Shown: positions 8,675 to 18,406, counted from the first letter of the stretch. The stretch is 64,000 bases of DNA from RGIG8597 sp045133795 (GCA_045133795.1 JBGUUT010000126.1:19651-83650); one strand, 5' to 3'. A program made the numbers and translations. Notes: generated from the letters alone by a model not told the origin.

Positions 8675-9412
8675 ATGAAAAAGCTATGTTTGATTATGTC
8701 TGTTTTGTTTATCTGCAGTTCAATTTTGTTTGGTGAGGAAAAAAAACAAGAGGAAAAAAAGAGTGCATTGACATGGGTACAAAACATGGGGGTTGTACGA
8801 AAAGCTTTAATCGACTCAAATAAAATTCAGGAGTTGGAACGAGTTGATAAAGAAATACTTAACCAAATAAAGGAAAAGAATATTTCGGATTGCGAAAAAG
8901 AAGCTGCACAATTGATTGGTTATATTATTGTTTCAAAAAATTATTATTCTACGGCTAACACAGCATTAGGTTTGGAAGTGCTCTTTTCTGATTTTTCAGA
9001 TAAGAATTATTTTTTAGATACAGTTTGTGAGATTGCCAGTTATGATTTTATGTCAAATTATTTGGTTCTTTCAACGGTACTTACCGGTTTTAGAAAAAGC
9101 TTGGGTGTAGATGAAGATAAACTTTTTAAAAGTTACAAAATAATATCAGCTAATTTTTCTTCTTATGTTTGTGACCAATCGAAAGTAGGTTCAATTCCGG
9201 TAATAACTTCTTTGATTTTATTTTTAAATGATTATTTTGTTTTAGTAGAAGACGGGAAGTTAGCAGGACATTATAATTCTGTCGCAGAAGATACTTTCGG
9301 GATTTTAAGTTCTTTATTACACGGAGATTTGAAAAAATATCAGGGCGGTGCAGATCTTCAGAAAAACTTCAATTTTTATGCGAATAATCGTCGAGAACGC
9401 GGTGCGTACTGA
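8675..9412 (+). CDS. Secreted protein of unknown function
   Basis: This 245-residue protein has a clear Sec signal peptide (MKKLCLIMSVLFICSSILFG), likely cleaved after the Gly at residue 20, followed by a short Lys/Glu-rich linker. The mature part is predicted largely helical, with hydrophobic patches but no membrane-spanning segment, and I recognise no catalytic motif. No lipobox is convincing, so it is probably a soluble periplasmic or secreted protein. AAGGGGAA precedes ATG 8675. The carboxypeptidase gene follows after 26 bases and may share its transcript. I cannot assign a function. Confidence 0.75.
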   Translation: MKKLCLIMSVLFICSSILFGEEKKQEEKKSALTWVQNMGVVRKALIDSNKIQELERVDKEILNQIKEKNISDCEKEAAQLIGYIIVSKNYYSTANTALGLEVLFSDFSDKNYFLDTVCEIASYDFMSNYLVLSTVLTGFRKSLGVDEDKLFKSYKIISANFSSYVCDQSKVGSIPVITSLILFLNDYFVLVEDGKLAGHYNSVAEDTFGILSSLLHGDLKKYQGGADLQKNFNFYANNRRERGAY

Positions 9413-9438
9413 TTTATACTAAATTAATAAGGGAAAAT

Positions 9439-10890
9439 ATGAATACGGCAGAAAAGATTCTTGAGCAATATAAAACGATAACGATGATACAATATTTGGA
9501 ACAAGTATTAGATTGGGACTGTGAGGTGAATCTTCCCAACGGCGGTTATGCATATCGTGCGGAGCAAGCTGCGTGGCTTGCCGGTGCTGTACATCAAAAA
9601 CTCACAGAACCAAAATTTGTTGAAGATGTATTAAGTTATGTTCCCGGTGATAATGCTTTGCAAAATGATGAGATTGCACACATCAGAAGAATAGTGGAAT
9701 TGGAGCAGAAAATTCCGGAAAAGCTTCGTAAGGAAAAGGCTCGTCTTTCTGCAAAAGCGGGAGGTTTGTGGGAGGCTGCAAAGAAATCAGGAGATGATTC
9801 GGAATTTCTTCCGATATTAACTCAGATAATTCATTTGGAGCATGAATATTGTAAATGCAAAGGTTTCGAAAAAGATATTTATGATGCGTTGCTTGATGAT
9901 TATGACAGAAATCTATCGTATTCGTTTGTAGAAAAATTATTTAATAATTTAGTTCCGCAATTGAAAGAACTTATAAATAATGCCAAAGAAGACAGCAGAA
10001 AATTACGTTTTTTTGCAGATAAGACAAAACAAGAAAAACTCAGTCGTATAGTAATTAATGAAATCGGTCTGGATTCTCAACGTTCTCGGCTTGATATATC
10101 GACTCATCCTTTTACGGCGACTTTAGGTATCGGGGATGTTCGAATTACAACTAATTATGATGAAAATAATTTTACGTCTTCTATGTTCAGTACCTTGCAC
10201 GAAGGTGGACATGCCCTTTATGAATTGGAGACTCAAAAGATTTTTGGGGATTCTCCCTGTGCGTCTATAGTTTCGTTGGCACAACACGAATCGCAATCTC
10301 GTTTTTTTGAAAATACAATAGGGCGAAGTAGAGCTTTTTGTGAATATATTTTTCCACAGTTAAAAGAACTTTTCTTGCCGGAGGATATTACACCGGAAAT
10401 TTTTCATGATAGCGTAAACAGTGTGTCATATACGCCTATTCGTGTAGATTCCGACGAACTTTATTATAATCTTCATATTGCGTTGCGAACAAAATTGGAA
10501 CATAGTTTGATTAATGATGACTTGCAACCGAAAGATTTGAGTGACGCATGGGATTATGAATTTGAGCTTTTGTTTAACAAAAAACCGGAGTCAAAAAAAG
10601 ACGGTTATTTGCAGGACGTGCATTGGTCTTGCGGATTGTTCGGATATTTTCCGACATATACAATAGGAAATCTTATTGCGGCACAGCTTGCGACAAAGGT
10701 AAATAGTGACACCGGGATTTTTGATAAGGCATTTGATAAAAACAGTATTCCGACCATAAAAGAATGGTTATGTAAGAATTTTTATGTTTACGGAAACAGA
10801 TATTGTACTGAAGATTTAGTGAAGAAAGTAACGGGACAGTCGCTAAGTACAGATTCTTTGATTGCAGATTTGAAAAAGCGTTATTGTTAG
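9439..10890 (+). CDS. M32-family metallocarboxypeptidase (carboxypeptidase Taq type)
   Basis: This cytoplasmic zinc carboxypeptidase removes C-terminal residues from peptides. The 483-residue protein has the family's all-helical architecture and length. The zinc motif is HEGGH at residues 254-258 (His254, Glu255, His258), where many family members have HEFGH. The following LAQHESQSRFFEN holds the third zinc ligand region (HExxSR), and YTPIRVDSDELYYNLHIALR is the conserved substrate-binding region. There is no signal peptide. The gene starts 26 bases after the secreted unknown, and the PHP phosphoesterase follows closely. Confidence 0.92.
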   Translation: MNTAEKILEQYKTITMIQYLEQVLDWDCEVNLPNGGYAYRAEQAAWLAGAVHQKLTEPKFVEDVLSYVPGDNALQNDEIAHIRRIVELEQKIPEKLRKEKARLSAKAGGLWEAAKKSGDDSEFLPILTQIIHLEHEYCKCKGFEKDIYDALLDDYDRNLSYSFVEKLFNNLVPQLKELINNAKEDSRKLRFFADKTKQEKLSRIVINEIGLDSQRSRLDISTHPFTATLGIGDVRITTNYDENNFTSSMFSTLHEGGHALYELETQKIFGDSPCASIVSLAQHESQSRFFENTIGRSRAFCEYIFPQLKELFLPEDITPEIFHDSVNSVSYTPIRVDSDELYYNLHIALRTKLEHSLINDDLQPKDLSDAWDYEFELLFNKKPESKKDGYLQDVHWSCGLFGYFPTYTIGNLIAAQLATKVNSDTGIFDKAFDKNSIPTIKEWLCKNFYVYGNRYCTEDLVKKVTGQSLSTDSLIADLKKRYC

Positions 10891-10900
10891 AGGCATGGTT

Positions 10901-11752
10901 ATGAAAATAATTGCAGATTCTCATTTACATTCAACTTTTTCTTCCGACGGAAAAAATTCTATCAAAGAAATGGCTTTTTCAGCTATAGAAAAAGGAATAA
11001 AAACGATAACTTTTACAGACCATGTCGATATCGATTATCCGATATGTCCGAATCCTCAAACCGGCAAAGTTGAAATATTTAACAAATTAAATATAGATGA
11101 ATACCGCAAAGCCTTAACTGCATTGCAAGTCGAATTCTGCAATAGATTACAAATATTAATCGGCGTAGAAACCGGCTTGCAACCGAATACTTCTATTCAT
11201 TCCAGAACTAAAGATTTTACCGACAGGCTCAATCCTGACTTTATAATTGCCAGTACACATTGTGCCTGCGGGCAAGTTTTGGCTCCGTATAGTTTTTTTA
11301 AGGATAGAACAAGAGATGAGGCGTATCGTAAATATCTTGAAGAAGTTCTTGCAAACCTTAGTATGACGGACAATTATGATACTGCAGCTCATCTTGATTT
11401 TGTAGAAAGATATTACCCGGCAGAAAATGTAGAAGAAAAATTATTGAAATACGAAGACTTTGCTGATGTAATAGATGAAATCTTGCTTACGCTTATTCGT
11501 AAAGATAAAGCCTTAGAAATTAATACTGCCGGTATTCGTTATGGGCTGGGAGTTCCTCACCCGTCACAAAGAATTCTTTTAAGATACAAAGAGCTGGGCG
11601 GAAAACTTATTACCATAGGAAGTGATGCTCATCGAGCGACAGATATTGCGGCAGATTTTGAGACTGTAGCTCAATATTTGTTAGATGCCGGTTTTAAAGA
11701 ATATTGTGTTTTCGAAAACAGAAAACCGAGATTGTTGGCTTTTGGAAAATAA
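10901..11752 (+). CDS. PHP-domain phosphoesterase, histidinol-phosphatase (HisJ) type
   Basis: This 283-residue PHP-fold metal-dependent phosphatase shows DSHLHSTFSSDGK (first metal motif), FTDHVDIDYP, GVETGLQP, ASTHCA and the C-terminal GSDAHRATDIAADF, which together make the trinuclear metal site. The best-known close family is HisK/HisJ histidinol phosphatase. No other histidine-synthesis gene is nearby, so the true substrate is uncertain. ATG 10901 is chosen over the in-frame ATG at 10895 because GAGG at 10890-10893 is correctly spaced only from the second. It follows the carboxypeptidase by ten bases. Confidence 0.88.
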   Translation: MKIIADSHLHSTFSSDGKNSIKEMAFSAIEKGIKTITFTDHVDIDYPICPNPQTGKVEIFNKLNIDEYRKALTALQVEFCNRLQILIGVETGLQPNTSIHSRTKDFTDRLNPDFIIASTHCACGQVLAPYSFFKDRTRDEAYRKYLEEVLANLSMTDNYDTAAHLDFVERYYPAENVEEKLLKYEDFADVIDEILLTLIRKDKALEINTAGIRYGLGVPHPSQRILLRYKELGGKLITIGSDAHRATDIAADFETVAQYLLDAGFKEYCVFENRKPRLLAFGK

Positions 11753-11764
11753 AAAAGGAAACAA

Positions 11765-12535
11765 ATGAAAATTATCTTAACAGATTTAGATGAAACTTTG
11801 CTTCATTCAGATAAGACGATTTCTGACTATACAAAAGATGTTTTATCACAATGTAGAGCTTGCGGAATTTTAGTGGGATTTTGTACTTCACGAGGAATGG
11901 CCGGAATCCGTGATTATATAAAACAGATTCAACCTGACATTGTGATTTGTAACGGCGGAGCTTGTATTTATTATAATGACGAATTAGTTCATTCTGCAAC
12001 TTTTACGACAGAAGAAACACGTGAGATTTTAGCAAAGGCGTATGAGGTTTGCGGTGAGAGCTGTGAAATAACTTTGGATACTCTGGAGTATATTTATTGG
12101 AACAGAGGAAAAGATGAAACCGTGAAATATGTAGATAATGCAATTTTTGATGATTTTTCAAATTTTGCACAGCCGGCAATGAAAATTTGTGTTCAGACCG
12201 ATGACCCGGAAAAAGCAAAAATGATTGCACAATGCGTAACGTCTTGTGATTATCTGTCGTTTTCGGATATTCCGTGGTATAAATTTTCAAGCGGAATTGC
12301 GACTAAAGAATATGCGGTGAAAGTGCTTTCAGAGAAATTAAAAGTTTCTTTAGATGAAATAATTGCGTTCGGTGATGATTTTAACGATATCGGGATGTTA
12401 AAGCTTTGCGGTAAGGGAATCGCTATGGAAAATGCAATTTTGCAGGTAAAAGAAGTTGCCGATGATATTACGTTGTCAAATAATGAAGACGGAGTGGCAA
12501 AATATTTGCAATTACATGGTATAATTACAATGTAG
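11765..12535 (+). CDS. Cof-type HAD-superfamily hydrolase
   Basis: This is a haloacid dehalogenase-like phosphatase of the Cof (IIB cap) group, 256 residues. Motif I is DLDETLLHSD with the catalytic Asp pair at residues 7 and 9, motif II lies in CTSRG, and motif III/IV is AFGDDFNDIGML near residue 200. Such enzymes usually dephosphorylate sugar phosphates, flavin or pyridoxal phosphates; the substrate here is unknown. AAGGAAA precedes the ATG, 12 bases after the PHP gene, so the two phosphatases are probably co-expressed. Confidence 0.9.
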   Translation: MKIILTDLDETLLHSDKTISDYTKDVLSQCRACGILVGFCTSRGMAGIRDYIKQIQPDIVICNGGACIYYNDELVHSATFTTEETREILAKAYEVCGESCEITLDTLEYIYWNRGKDETVKYVDNAIFDDFSNFAQPAMKICVQTDDPEKAKMIAQCVTSCDYLSFSDIPWYKFSSGIATKEYAVKVLSEKLKVSLDEIIAFGDDFNDIGMLKLCGKGIAMENAILQVKEVADDITLSNNEDGVAKYLQLHGIITM

Positions 12536-12583
12536 CATAATTGTAGAAGAACTACCTGAATCAAAAAAATCTTGAGGTAACAA

Positions 12584-14779
12584 ATGGACCAATTAAAACA
12601 AAACTTAGAACGAATTTTAAAAGTGCGTGATGTCGACCTTGGGCTTTTTATACTTGCAATGCATTCACTTATAGAACGTTGTCTTAGTGAAAAATACGGT
12701 ACGGGGAATTATGATTCCGATAACACATTCGGAACTCTGCTAGGCCGTTATATAAATGATTATTATAATACTCACGGGAAGCCGGGATTCCCATGTGCTG
12801 AAAAAAGAATTTTATCAAATGCCGAATGGAATTTGTTTCAAAGTCTGAAGAAGCTTTATAAAAATCACCATCTTTCTAATGATGTTCGTCACAGATTTGA
12901 CACAAAAAATATAGAAGAAGCTCAGGCGACCGTAAAATGTTTCCTTTCATTCGCAGAAGCGGAAAATTGGAAATTTCATGAATTGTTGAATAAACTCAAA
13001 AGAGAACTGGAAACTTGGGATTCTCACAGTTCATATCAAAGCGAAGAACTTACAAAAGCAATCGCACTGATTAAACAGTTAAAAGCGGAAAATGAAAATC
13101 TGGCAGAAAAAGTAAATACTTTTGAAGATTTGCAAAATCAGTTGAATGTTTTAACTTCTAAAGAAAATCTATTAAAAACTCAACTTCAGGAAACGGAAGC
13201 ACGTCTTTCAAAAAAAGATGCAAAAGTTGATGAACTCAGAAAAAAGACGCATGACCAAATGATGTCTTTTCAAAACGAAAAGAAAGAAATTTTGGAACAA
13301 TTAAAAGAATATGAATCGACAAAAGAATATATTTCTCATTTAGAAAAGGTCGCTTTTTATACAAAAACTCGCCATGATTACGAATCGTCCGTAACAAAGC
13401 TTACAACCGAACAAACAGAAGTTTTGGAACAAATCAAATTGAATAAAGATTATCTTGTAAAAGGTTCTGCCGGAACTGGGAAGTCTTTGGTTCTTTTAAA
13501 AACTTTAGAAAAATCTGTAGAGTCTTTGAAGTCGGACTTAAACTTTGAAACGATAAAAAATCATTTCAGGCTTTTAACATACACAAAAAGTTTGGTTAAA
13601 TATAATCAGTATGTCACAAAAATACTGGGAACTGAAATCCCGGAGGAAACAATAACAACGGCGGATTCATTCCTTTTTTCTATGATGAAAAAATTCTATC
13701 CGGCAAAAGATATTTCCTTTGGTTTTGAAGATTTTTTTGACGCTATTTTTGCTTGTGAAAAATTTTCAGCGAAAGAAGTTTTTACAGAGTGTCAGGAATT
13801 TATTTGGGCAAATTGCATTACAAAAGAAGCGTACATCGAAAAAGTTTGTGACCGTGTAGGTATGAAAAATCCGATGAAAAAGGAAGAGCGAATTGTAATG
13901 TGGGCAGCTTTGGAAAATGCTGAAAAGCAACTTGAAACATATGATAAATGGCCTCGCAATTTTGCTGCAAAAAAGATAATTGAAGCAATGGAAGAGGCGA
14001 TAAAAAATGATAATACTGATTTTCGTGCTGAATATTCGTTTGTGGATGAAGCACAAGATTTACCGCCGGTAATTCTTTCGCTTATAAAAAAAGCGACAAA
14101 CAGAGGTGTGTTTCTTGCAGGAGACAGCGACCAGTCGATTTATAGAAAAGGTTTTAATTGGAATAGTTCCGGAATCGATATCAGAGGAAGAACAAAAATT
14201 CTTAAAACGAATTTTAGAAACACAAATCAAATTCACGATTTTGCGGAAAATTACCGTAGAAAATTTAAGAATATGGATAAAACTTCTGAACCGACAGCTT
14301 TTAGACCTGGCCCGCCGGTGGAACATTCAATCGGCGAAAATACAAATGATTTAATGAATCAAATTGTTCAGCAAGTAAAACTTCTTTTGAATGTTTTAAA
14401 ATATGATGAAGAAAATATTTGTATTATCGCAAATCAAAATCAAAAACTGGAAAAAATCCGAAATCTTTTGGATAAAAAGCTTGGCATAAAAAGTTTTCAG
14501 ATAGTGGAGAAAGATTTTGATTTTGCAGAATCAAAAGGAATCAGACTTTGTACAATGCAAAACTGTAAAGGCTTGGATTTCCCTGTTGTTTTATTTTTGG
14601 CAGACCACAGAATCCAAGGGGCAGAACAACAATCGGTGTTTGATTCGGAAACTTATTATGAACAACAATACAATATGGTTTACGTTTGTCTGACACGTGC
14701 AATGGAAATGCTTCATATTTTTACCGTAAAAACTTCAGAATTTGCTCCGTTTAAGGATTTGACTTTAGATTCAGAATAA
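12584..14779 (+). CDS. SF1 helicase (UvrD-like) with N-terminal HEPN/DUF4145-like helical region and coiled coil
   Basis: The 731-residue protein has three parts. Residues 1-150 are helical and resemble HEPN/DUF4145-type domains (LGLFILAMHSLIERCL, then SNDVRH at 98-103). The usual HEPN motif R-N-x3-H is present except that Ser98 replaces Arg, so RNase activity is doubtful. Residues about 150-275 form a charged coiled coil. The rest is an SF1 helicase: Walker A GSAGTGKS (294-301), FVDEAQDLPP, AGDSDQSIYRKGF, TNFRNT, TMQNCKGLDFP and YVCLTRAM. GAGG precedes the ATG. It has no restriction or toxin neighbour and ends at a strong terminator. The role is unknown; RNA/DNA surveillance or defence is possible, as for other HEPN-helicase proteins. 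Confidence 0.82.
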   Translation: MDQLKQNLERILKVRDVDLGLFILAMHSLIERCLSEKYGTGNYDSDNTFGTLLGRYINDYYNTHGKPGFPCAEKRILSNAEWNLFQSLKKLYKNHHLSNDVRHRFDTKNIEEAQATVKCFLSFAEAENWKFHELLNKLKRELETWDSHSSYQSEELTKAIALIKQLKAENENLAEKVNTFEDLQNQLNVLTSKENLLKTQLQETEARLSKKDAKVDELRKKTHDQMMSFQNEKKEILEQLKEYESTKEYISHLEKVAFYTKTRHDYESSVTKLTTEQTEVLEQIKLNKDYLVKGSAGTGKSLVLLKTLEKSVESLKSDLNFETIKNHFRLLTYTKSLVKYNQYVTKILGTEIPEETITTADSFLFSMMKKFYPAKDISFGFEDFFDAIFACEKFSAKEVFTECQEFIWANCITKEAYIEKVCDRVGMKNPMKKEERIVMWAALENAEKQLETYDKWPRNFAAKKIIEAMEEAIKNDNTDFRAEYSFVDEAQDLPPVILSLIKKATNRGVFLAGDSDQSIYRKGFNWNSSGIDIRGRTKILKTNFRNTNQIHDFAENYRRKFKNMDKTSEPTAFRPGPPVEHSIGENTNDLMNQIVQQVKLLLNVLKYDEENICIIANQNQKLEKIRNLLDKKLGIKSFQIVEKDFDFAESKGIRLCTMQNCKGLDFPVVLFLADHRIQGAEQQSVFDSETYYEQQYNMVYVCLTRAMEMLHIFTVKTSEFAPFKDLTLDSE

Positions 14780-14801
14780 AACTGTTTATGAACCAATAAA
14801 A

Positions 14802-14848
14802 AAATACCGTGTTTGTTTTTTGGGAGAAAACAAACACGGTATTTTTTT
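14802..14848. terminator. Bidirectional rho-independent terminator
   Basis: A perfect 18-bp stem (arms 14802-14819 and 14827-14844, core ACCGTGTTTG) with a 7-base loop, A-rich on the left and T-rich on the right. It separates the convergent SF1 helicase and MCP genes and can serve both. Confidence 0.93.
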
Positions 14849-14874
14849 GTATTGAAGTCTAATTTTAATATTTT

Positions 14875-17025
14875 TTAAACTTTAAATTGGTCGATTTGAC
14901 TGCTGATTTCATCGATAGAGTCTATTAATTTAGGAGTAATGTCATTTAATTCATTACCGGAGTCTTTTATTTTTGAAGTTTGCTCTGTTATTAATGCCAT
15001 GCATTTTTGCATTTCTCCCGTAATTTCGTGAAGATGTTTTATTTCCTCAAGAATGGATTGGTTGCCTATTGACATTCTTTTGCTGGCGTTACGAACATCT
15101 GTGGTATTGTTATTCATTGTATATAATGAATCGAATATTTGCTTTGAACCTTCGTTTTGTTCGTCCATCGATTTTCTTATACTGAGAATCATTTCATTTG
15201 TAGAGTTTATAAGTGCGGAAACTCTTGAAAATGCTTCCATTGATTCAATTGATGCTTGTACTACATCTTTAATAGAACCGGTGATTTTGTTTAATTGCTC
15301 ATTAATTCTGTTTGATTCCAATGAAGAACTTTCAGAAAGTTTTTTTATTTCATCGGCTACAACACTGAATCCTTTTCCTGATTCTCCGGCGTGAGCTGCT
15401 TCGATTGCGGCATTTATAGCAAGAAGATTTGTTTGTTGTGCGATGGTAGAAATAATAGTGTTTGCATTTTGCAAAGTTTGAGATTGTATTTCAATGTCTT
15501 TAATTTTTTGACTTACCAATTCCTGCTTTTTTATTCCGACGTTTGTATTGTTGAATAACAAAGCAAAGGAGTCAGCCATTGTGTCTATTGATTTATCGAC
15601 AGATGAAATATTTCCTATCATTTGTTCTATGGCGGAGGAGGCACGAGTAACTCCGGTTGCTTGTTTTTCTATCATGTCTTCTAAAGATTGTATGTTTTCG
15701 GAGATTTCAGTTACGGAACTTGTAGTTGAATTAATGCTGTTTCCCTGTGTTGTAATTTGAACTTGCATATCTTCAATATCTAAAAAAAGAGATGATATGG
15801 AACTGGTTGTGGCGGATGTATTTTCTTTCATTATTTTGCCGACATTAGTAAGATTTTCCTTTGACTCTTTTATGTCGGTAATTATATTTTGCAGTTTTTC
15901 TTCAAAGAGATTGAAACTCTGTACAACAGCACCGATTTCGTCGTCTGATGAAATTATAATACGTTTTGTAAGGTCGGCATGACCGGTTGCGATTTCGTTA
16001 ATTGCAGATTTTACAATGTTAAGCGGTCCGATAGAACGAGAAATAATAAAACCAACAATAAAAACAGAAATTAAAGTAAGGAATGTAACGTAAATTATAA
16101 TGATATTTCGTACTCGGTTTATCCCTTTTTGAAAGTCATTGTAAGGGACGGAAATTATGGCAGTCCATTGAGTTTCCGGTATTTTTTGAAAAGCTAAAAT
16201 ATAAGCTTGATTGTCTTGAGTAAATTTAATTACACCTTTTTCTTCTGTTTTAATTTTTGAAATTTTTTCTATGTATTCTTTATTTTCAGATGCTGATGCA
16301 TTTGTGAATAAATTCTCAACGTAAAAGTTTTCATAATTTGTATTATTTTCTAGATATTTTTCAGAGGCAACAATTGTTCCCGGAGAGTGAAATTCAGAAA
16401 ATGCTTCATTTTTTCCGCCGATACCGTCTTGTAAAGTTATTAAAAATGCGGAACGATTGTCACCGGCTTTATGATTTATGGCAAGTTGGCTTAATTGCAG
16501 ACCGTCGATTACACAAAAAAGCACGTTTACAACTTTATTATTTTCGTCAAAGACGGGAACTGAATAAAATATCGCAGGGGCATTTGTAACTTTGTTGATA
16601 AAAGGGTCGCTTACGAATCTTTTTCCGGTTGTATATGGATGTTGAAAATATTTTCTTTCGGTAAAAGGAATTTTCTTTACACCGTTGTTTATCCATGCAA
16701 AACCTTTTGTATCAAGAATGCATACGTCAATGTAATCTTTATTGCTATACATTGCTTCATAAATAGTATGAGTTTTTTCCAACAAATCAATATTAGAATT
16801 TCTTATTTCCGGTAAAGCGGCAAGAGTCTCTAACATTTTAAACTCTCGTTCATTTTTCGCTTTTATAGTATCAACTGTTGCATGAACGGATTCTATAAGA
16901 GCATTTGTCATTTCTTCTTCAAGGCTGTGTTTGGCACTTCTTATAGAAATTAATGCAATAGAAGCAAAAGACAATATCATGATAATTAAAACTATAAGAC
17001 CGATTTTTAATTTTAAGCTTTTCAT
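14875..17025 (-). CDS. Methyl-accepting chemotaxis protein
   Basis: This transmembrane chemoreceptor has 716 residues. An N-terminal membrane helix (LKIGLIVLIIMILSFASIALI) is followed by a dCache-like periplasmic sensor (about residues 35-310) and a second helix (IIIIYVTFLTLISVFIVGFII). A HAMP domain (RSIGPLNIVKSAINEI) comes next, then a long cytoplasmic coiled coil with the signalling tip IAQQTNLLAINAAIEAAHAGESGKGFSVVADEI. ATG 17025 is preferred because GGAG is spaced six bases before it on the minus strand; the ATG at 17037 overlaps that site. No CheR/CheB/CheW gene is adjacent. The ligand is unknown. Confidence 0.95.
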   Translation of the reverse strand: MKSLKLKIGLIVLIIMILSFASIALISIRSAKHSLEEEMTNALIESVHATVDTIKAKNEREFKMLETLAALPEIRNSNIDLLEKTHTIYEAMYSNKDYIDVCILDTKGFAWINNGVKKIPFTERKYFQHPYTTGKRFVSDPFINKVTNAPAIFYSVPVFDENNKVVNVLFCVIDGLQLSQLAINHKAGDNRSAFLITLQDGIGGKNEAFSEFHSPGTIVASEKYLENNTNYENFYVENLFTNASASENKEYIEKISKIKTEEKGVIKFTQDNQAYILAFQKIPETQWTAIISVPYNDFQKGINRVRNIIIIYVTFLTLISVFIVGFIISRSIGPLNIVKSAINEIATGHADLTKRIIISSDDEIGAVVQSFNLFEEKLQNIITDIKESKENLTNVGKIMKENTSATTSSISSLFLDIEDMQVQITTQGNSINSTTSSVTEISENIQSLEDMIEKQATGVTRASSAIEQMIGNISSVDKSIDTMADSFALLFNNTNVGIKKQELVSQKIKDIEIQSQTLQNANTIISTIAQQTNLLAINAAIEAAHAGESGKGFSVVADEIKKLSESSSLESNRINEQLNKITGSIKDVVQASIESMEAFSRVSALINSTNEMILSIRKSMDEQNEGSKQIFDSLYTMNNNTTDVRNASKRMSIGNQSILEEIKHLHEITGEMQKCMALITEQTSKIKDSGNELNDITPKLIDSIDEISSQIDQFKV

Positions 17026-17063
17026 TGATTTCTCCATTCTGATAAGAAAAAAATTAACAAATT

Positions 17064-17093
17064 ATTATACTTTTATAAATGTATTAATGTAAA
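17064..17093 (-). promoter_or_regulatory. Candidate promoter of the MCP gene (minus strand)
   Basis: On the minus strand TTTACA (17088-17093), 18 bp and a perfect TATAAT (17064-17069) lie about 40 bases before the MCP start. It sits just past the lgt terminator. Confidence 0.55.
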
Positions 17094-17104
17094 TAAAATA
17101 TCGT

Positions 17105-17150
17105 TAATAAAAAAAATAGCAGATTAATTAAGAAATTAATCTGCTATTTT
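17105..17150 (-). terminator. Rho-independent terminator after lgt (minus strand)
   Basis: A perfect 17-bp stem (17113-17129 with 17134-17150, core ATAGCAGATTAA) has an A run on the left that gives the U tract on the minus strand. It lies ten bases after the lgt stop. Confidence 0.9.
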
Positions 17151-17160
17151 TATTCAAAAT

Positions 17161-18234
17161 TTATTTAGTTTTTGTTTTTTCCTTATTAATACAAGGTAAA
17201 TCTTTGGGCTTGTAGAGATATTTAATAAATAGAGCCAATAAAATCCCGGATGCAAACATCAAAAATGAAAGTATTTGTCCCATAGAGAATATTCCGGCAA
17301 CAGTTCCGATATATTTACCTGATGAAAAATCGGCAAATTGGTAATCCGGTTGTCGGAAAAATTCAACGATAAAACGTGCGATGGCATAACCGCAAATATA
17401 AAATGTACCTTGATAACCTTGTAACGGTTTGTATTTTCTTGTGATAAACCACATAACAAGGAACAAAAGAATTCCTTCTAAAAATATTTCATAAATTTGT
17501 GAAGGGTGACGCGGAAGATTAATAGCGGTTACAACGGAATTATTTAACATCATTTTTCCGACAAGACCGTTTATTGTATCTCCGGCAGCCGTTGTGATAA
17601 TTCCTGTGGTTTCATTTACTTGCCATTGTAATTTTTCCAAAACTTTTTGTACGTCCGGTAAACTCAAAGGCAGTTTTTCGGCATCCGGAAAAATCATTCC
17701 TATCGGATTTGCGGTTATTCTTCCGTAAAGTTCGGCATTAATAAAATTCCCCAAACGTCCGAATGCGTATCCTAACGCTGTTGACGGGAAAATTACGTCG
17801 ATGGCTTCACGCCAGTCTATCTTTTTGATAGTAGCGTATGTTGCCAATGAAACAAATATTCCGATTACGGCTCCGTGATATGCCATTCCGGCAAAACCGG
17901 TGAATTGTCCGCGTGAATTTATCGGAATCAAAATTTCTGTCAAATGTCTTGAGAAATACGGCCAATCGTAAACTAAGCAGTAGAATATTCTCCCGCCTAA
18001 TATTAATCCGATTACTCCTATAAAAAACATGTTATCCAGTCTTTCATCATTGAGAGTTTTCAGTTTGTCTTTGTAGTAACGAATTTGATAATGTGCCAGA
18101 ACTAAGAAAATAAGAAGTCCGACGATATACATAACTCCGTACCAGCGAATAACACCTAAAAATGATAATGCCGGCGGAAAGTTTACTCCGGCAAAAACTT
18201 CGGGTTTGAGCCAGGATGGAAAATAATTTGGCAT
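17161..18234 (-). CDS. lgt: Prolipoprotein diacylglyceryl transferase
   Basis: This inner-membrane enzyme transfers diacylglycerol from phosphatidylglycerol to the lipobox Cys of prolipoproteins, the first step of lipoprotein maturation. The 357-residue protein has about seven membrane segments and the signature GRLGNFINAELYGR near residue 160, plus the YHGAVIG region with the essential His and the late RFIVEFFRQPD motif. It is longer than the E. coli enzyme (about 290 residues), mainly through a soluble insertion of about 60 residues after the signature (EKLPLSLPDVQKVLEKLQW onward). GAGG precedes ATG 18234. A spirochaete with many lipoproteins, several in this window, needs this enzyme. Confidence 0.95.
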   Translation of the reverse strand: MPNYFPSWLKPEVFAGVNFPPALSFLGVIRWYGVMYIVGLLIFLVLAHYQIRYYKDKLKTLNDERLDNMFFIGVIGLILGGRIFYCLVYDWPYFSRHLTEILIPINSRGQFTGFAGMAYHGAVIGIFVSLATYATIKKIDWREAIDVIFPSTALGYAFGRLGNFINAELYGRITANPIGMIFPDAEKLPLSLPDVQKVLEKLQWQVNETTGIITTAAGDTINGLVGKMMLNNSVVTAINLPRHPSQIYEIFLEGILLFLVMWFITRKYKPLQGYQGTFYICGYAIARFIVEFFRQPDYQFADFSSGKYIGTVAGIFSMGQILSFLMFASGILLALFIKYLYKPKDLPCINKEKTKTK

Positions 18235-18406
18235 GTTGTCCTCTTTTAAAAATTAAAAATTTTGTTTGAAGTATCATTACTAATGAAAAAAATCAATATA
18301 AATACAAAATTAGACAAGCTAAAATACTTGCTTAAAAGCTATTTTAATTCTAATATGCACAAATTTTTTCTAGTTTACATTATAGAAAGATTTTATGGAG
18401 GAAAGC

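Noticed and set aside
12584..14779. Type I restriction HsdR or a multi-gene defence island
   Set aside because: No nuclease motif, no HsdM/HsdS and no defence neighbours; only an SF1 helicase with a helical N-terminus.
15053..15982. Three + strand frames opposite the MCP gene
   Set aside because: Antisense to the repetitive, helix-rich signalling domain, which often creates such frames.
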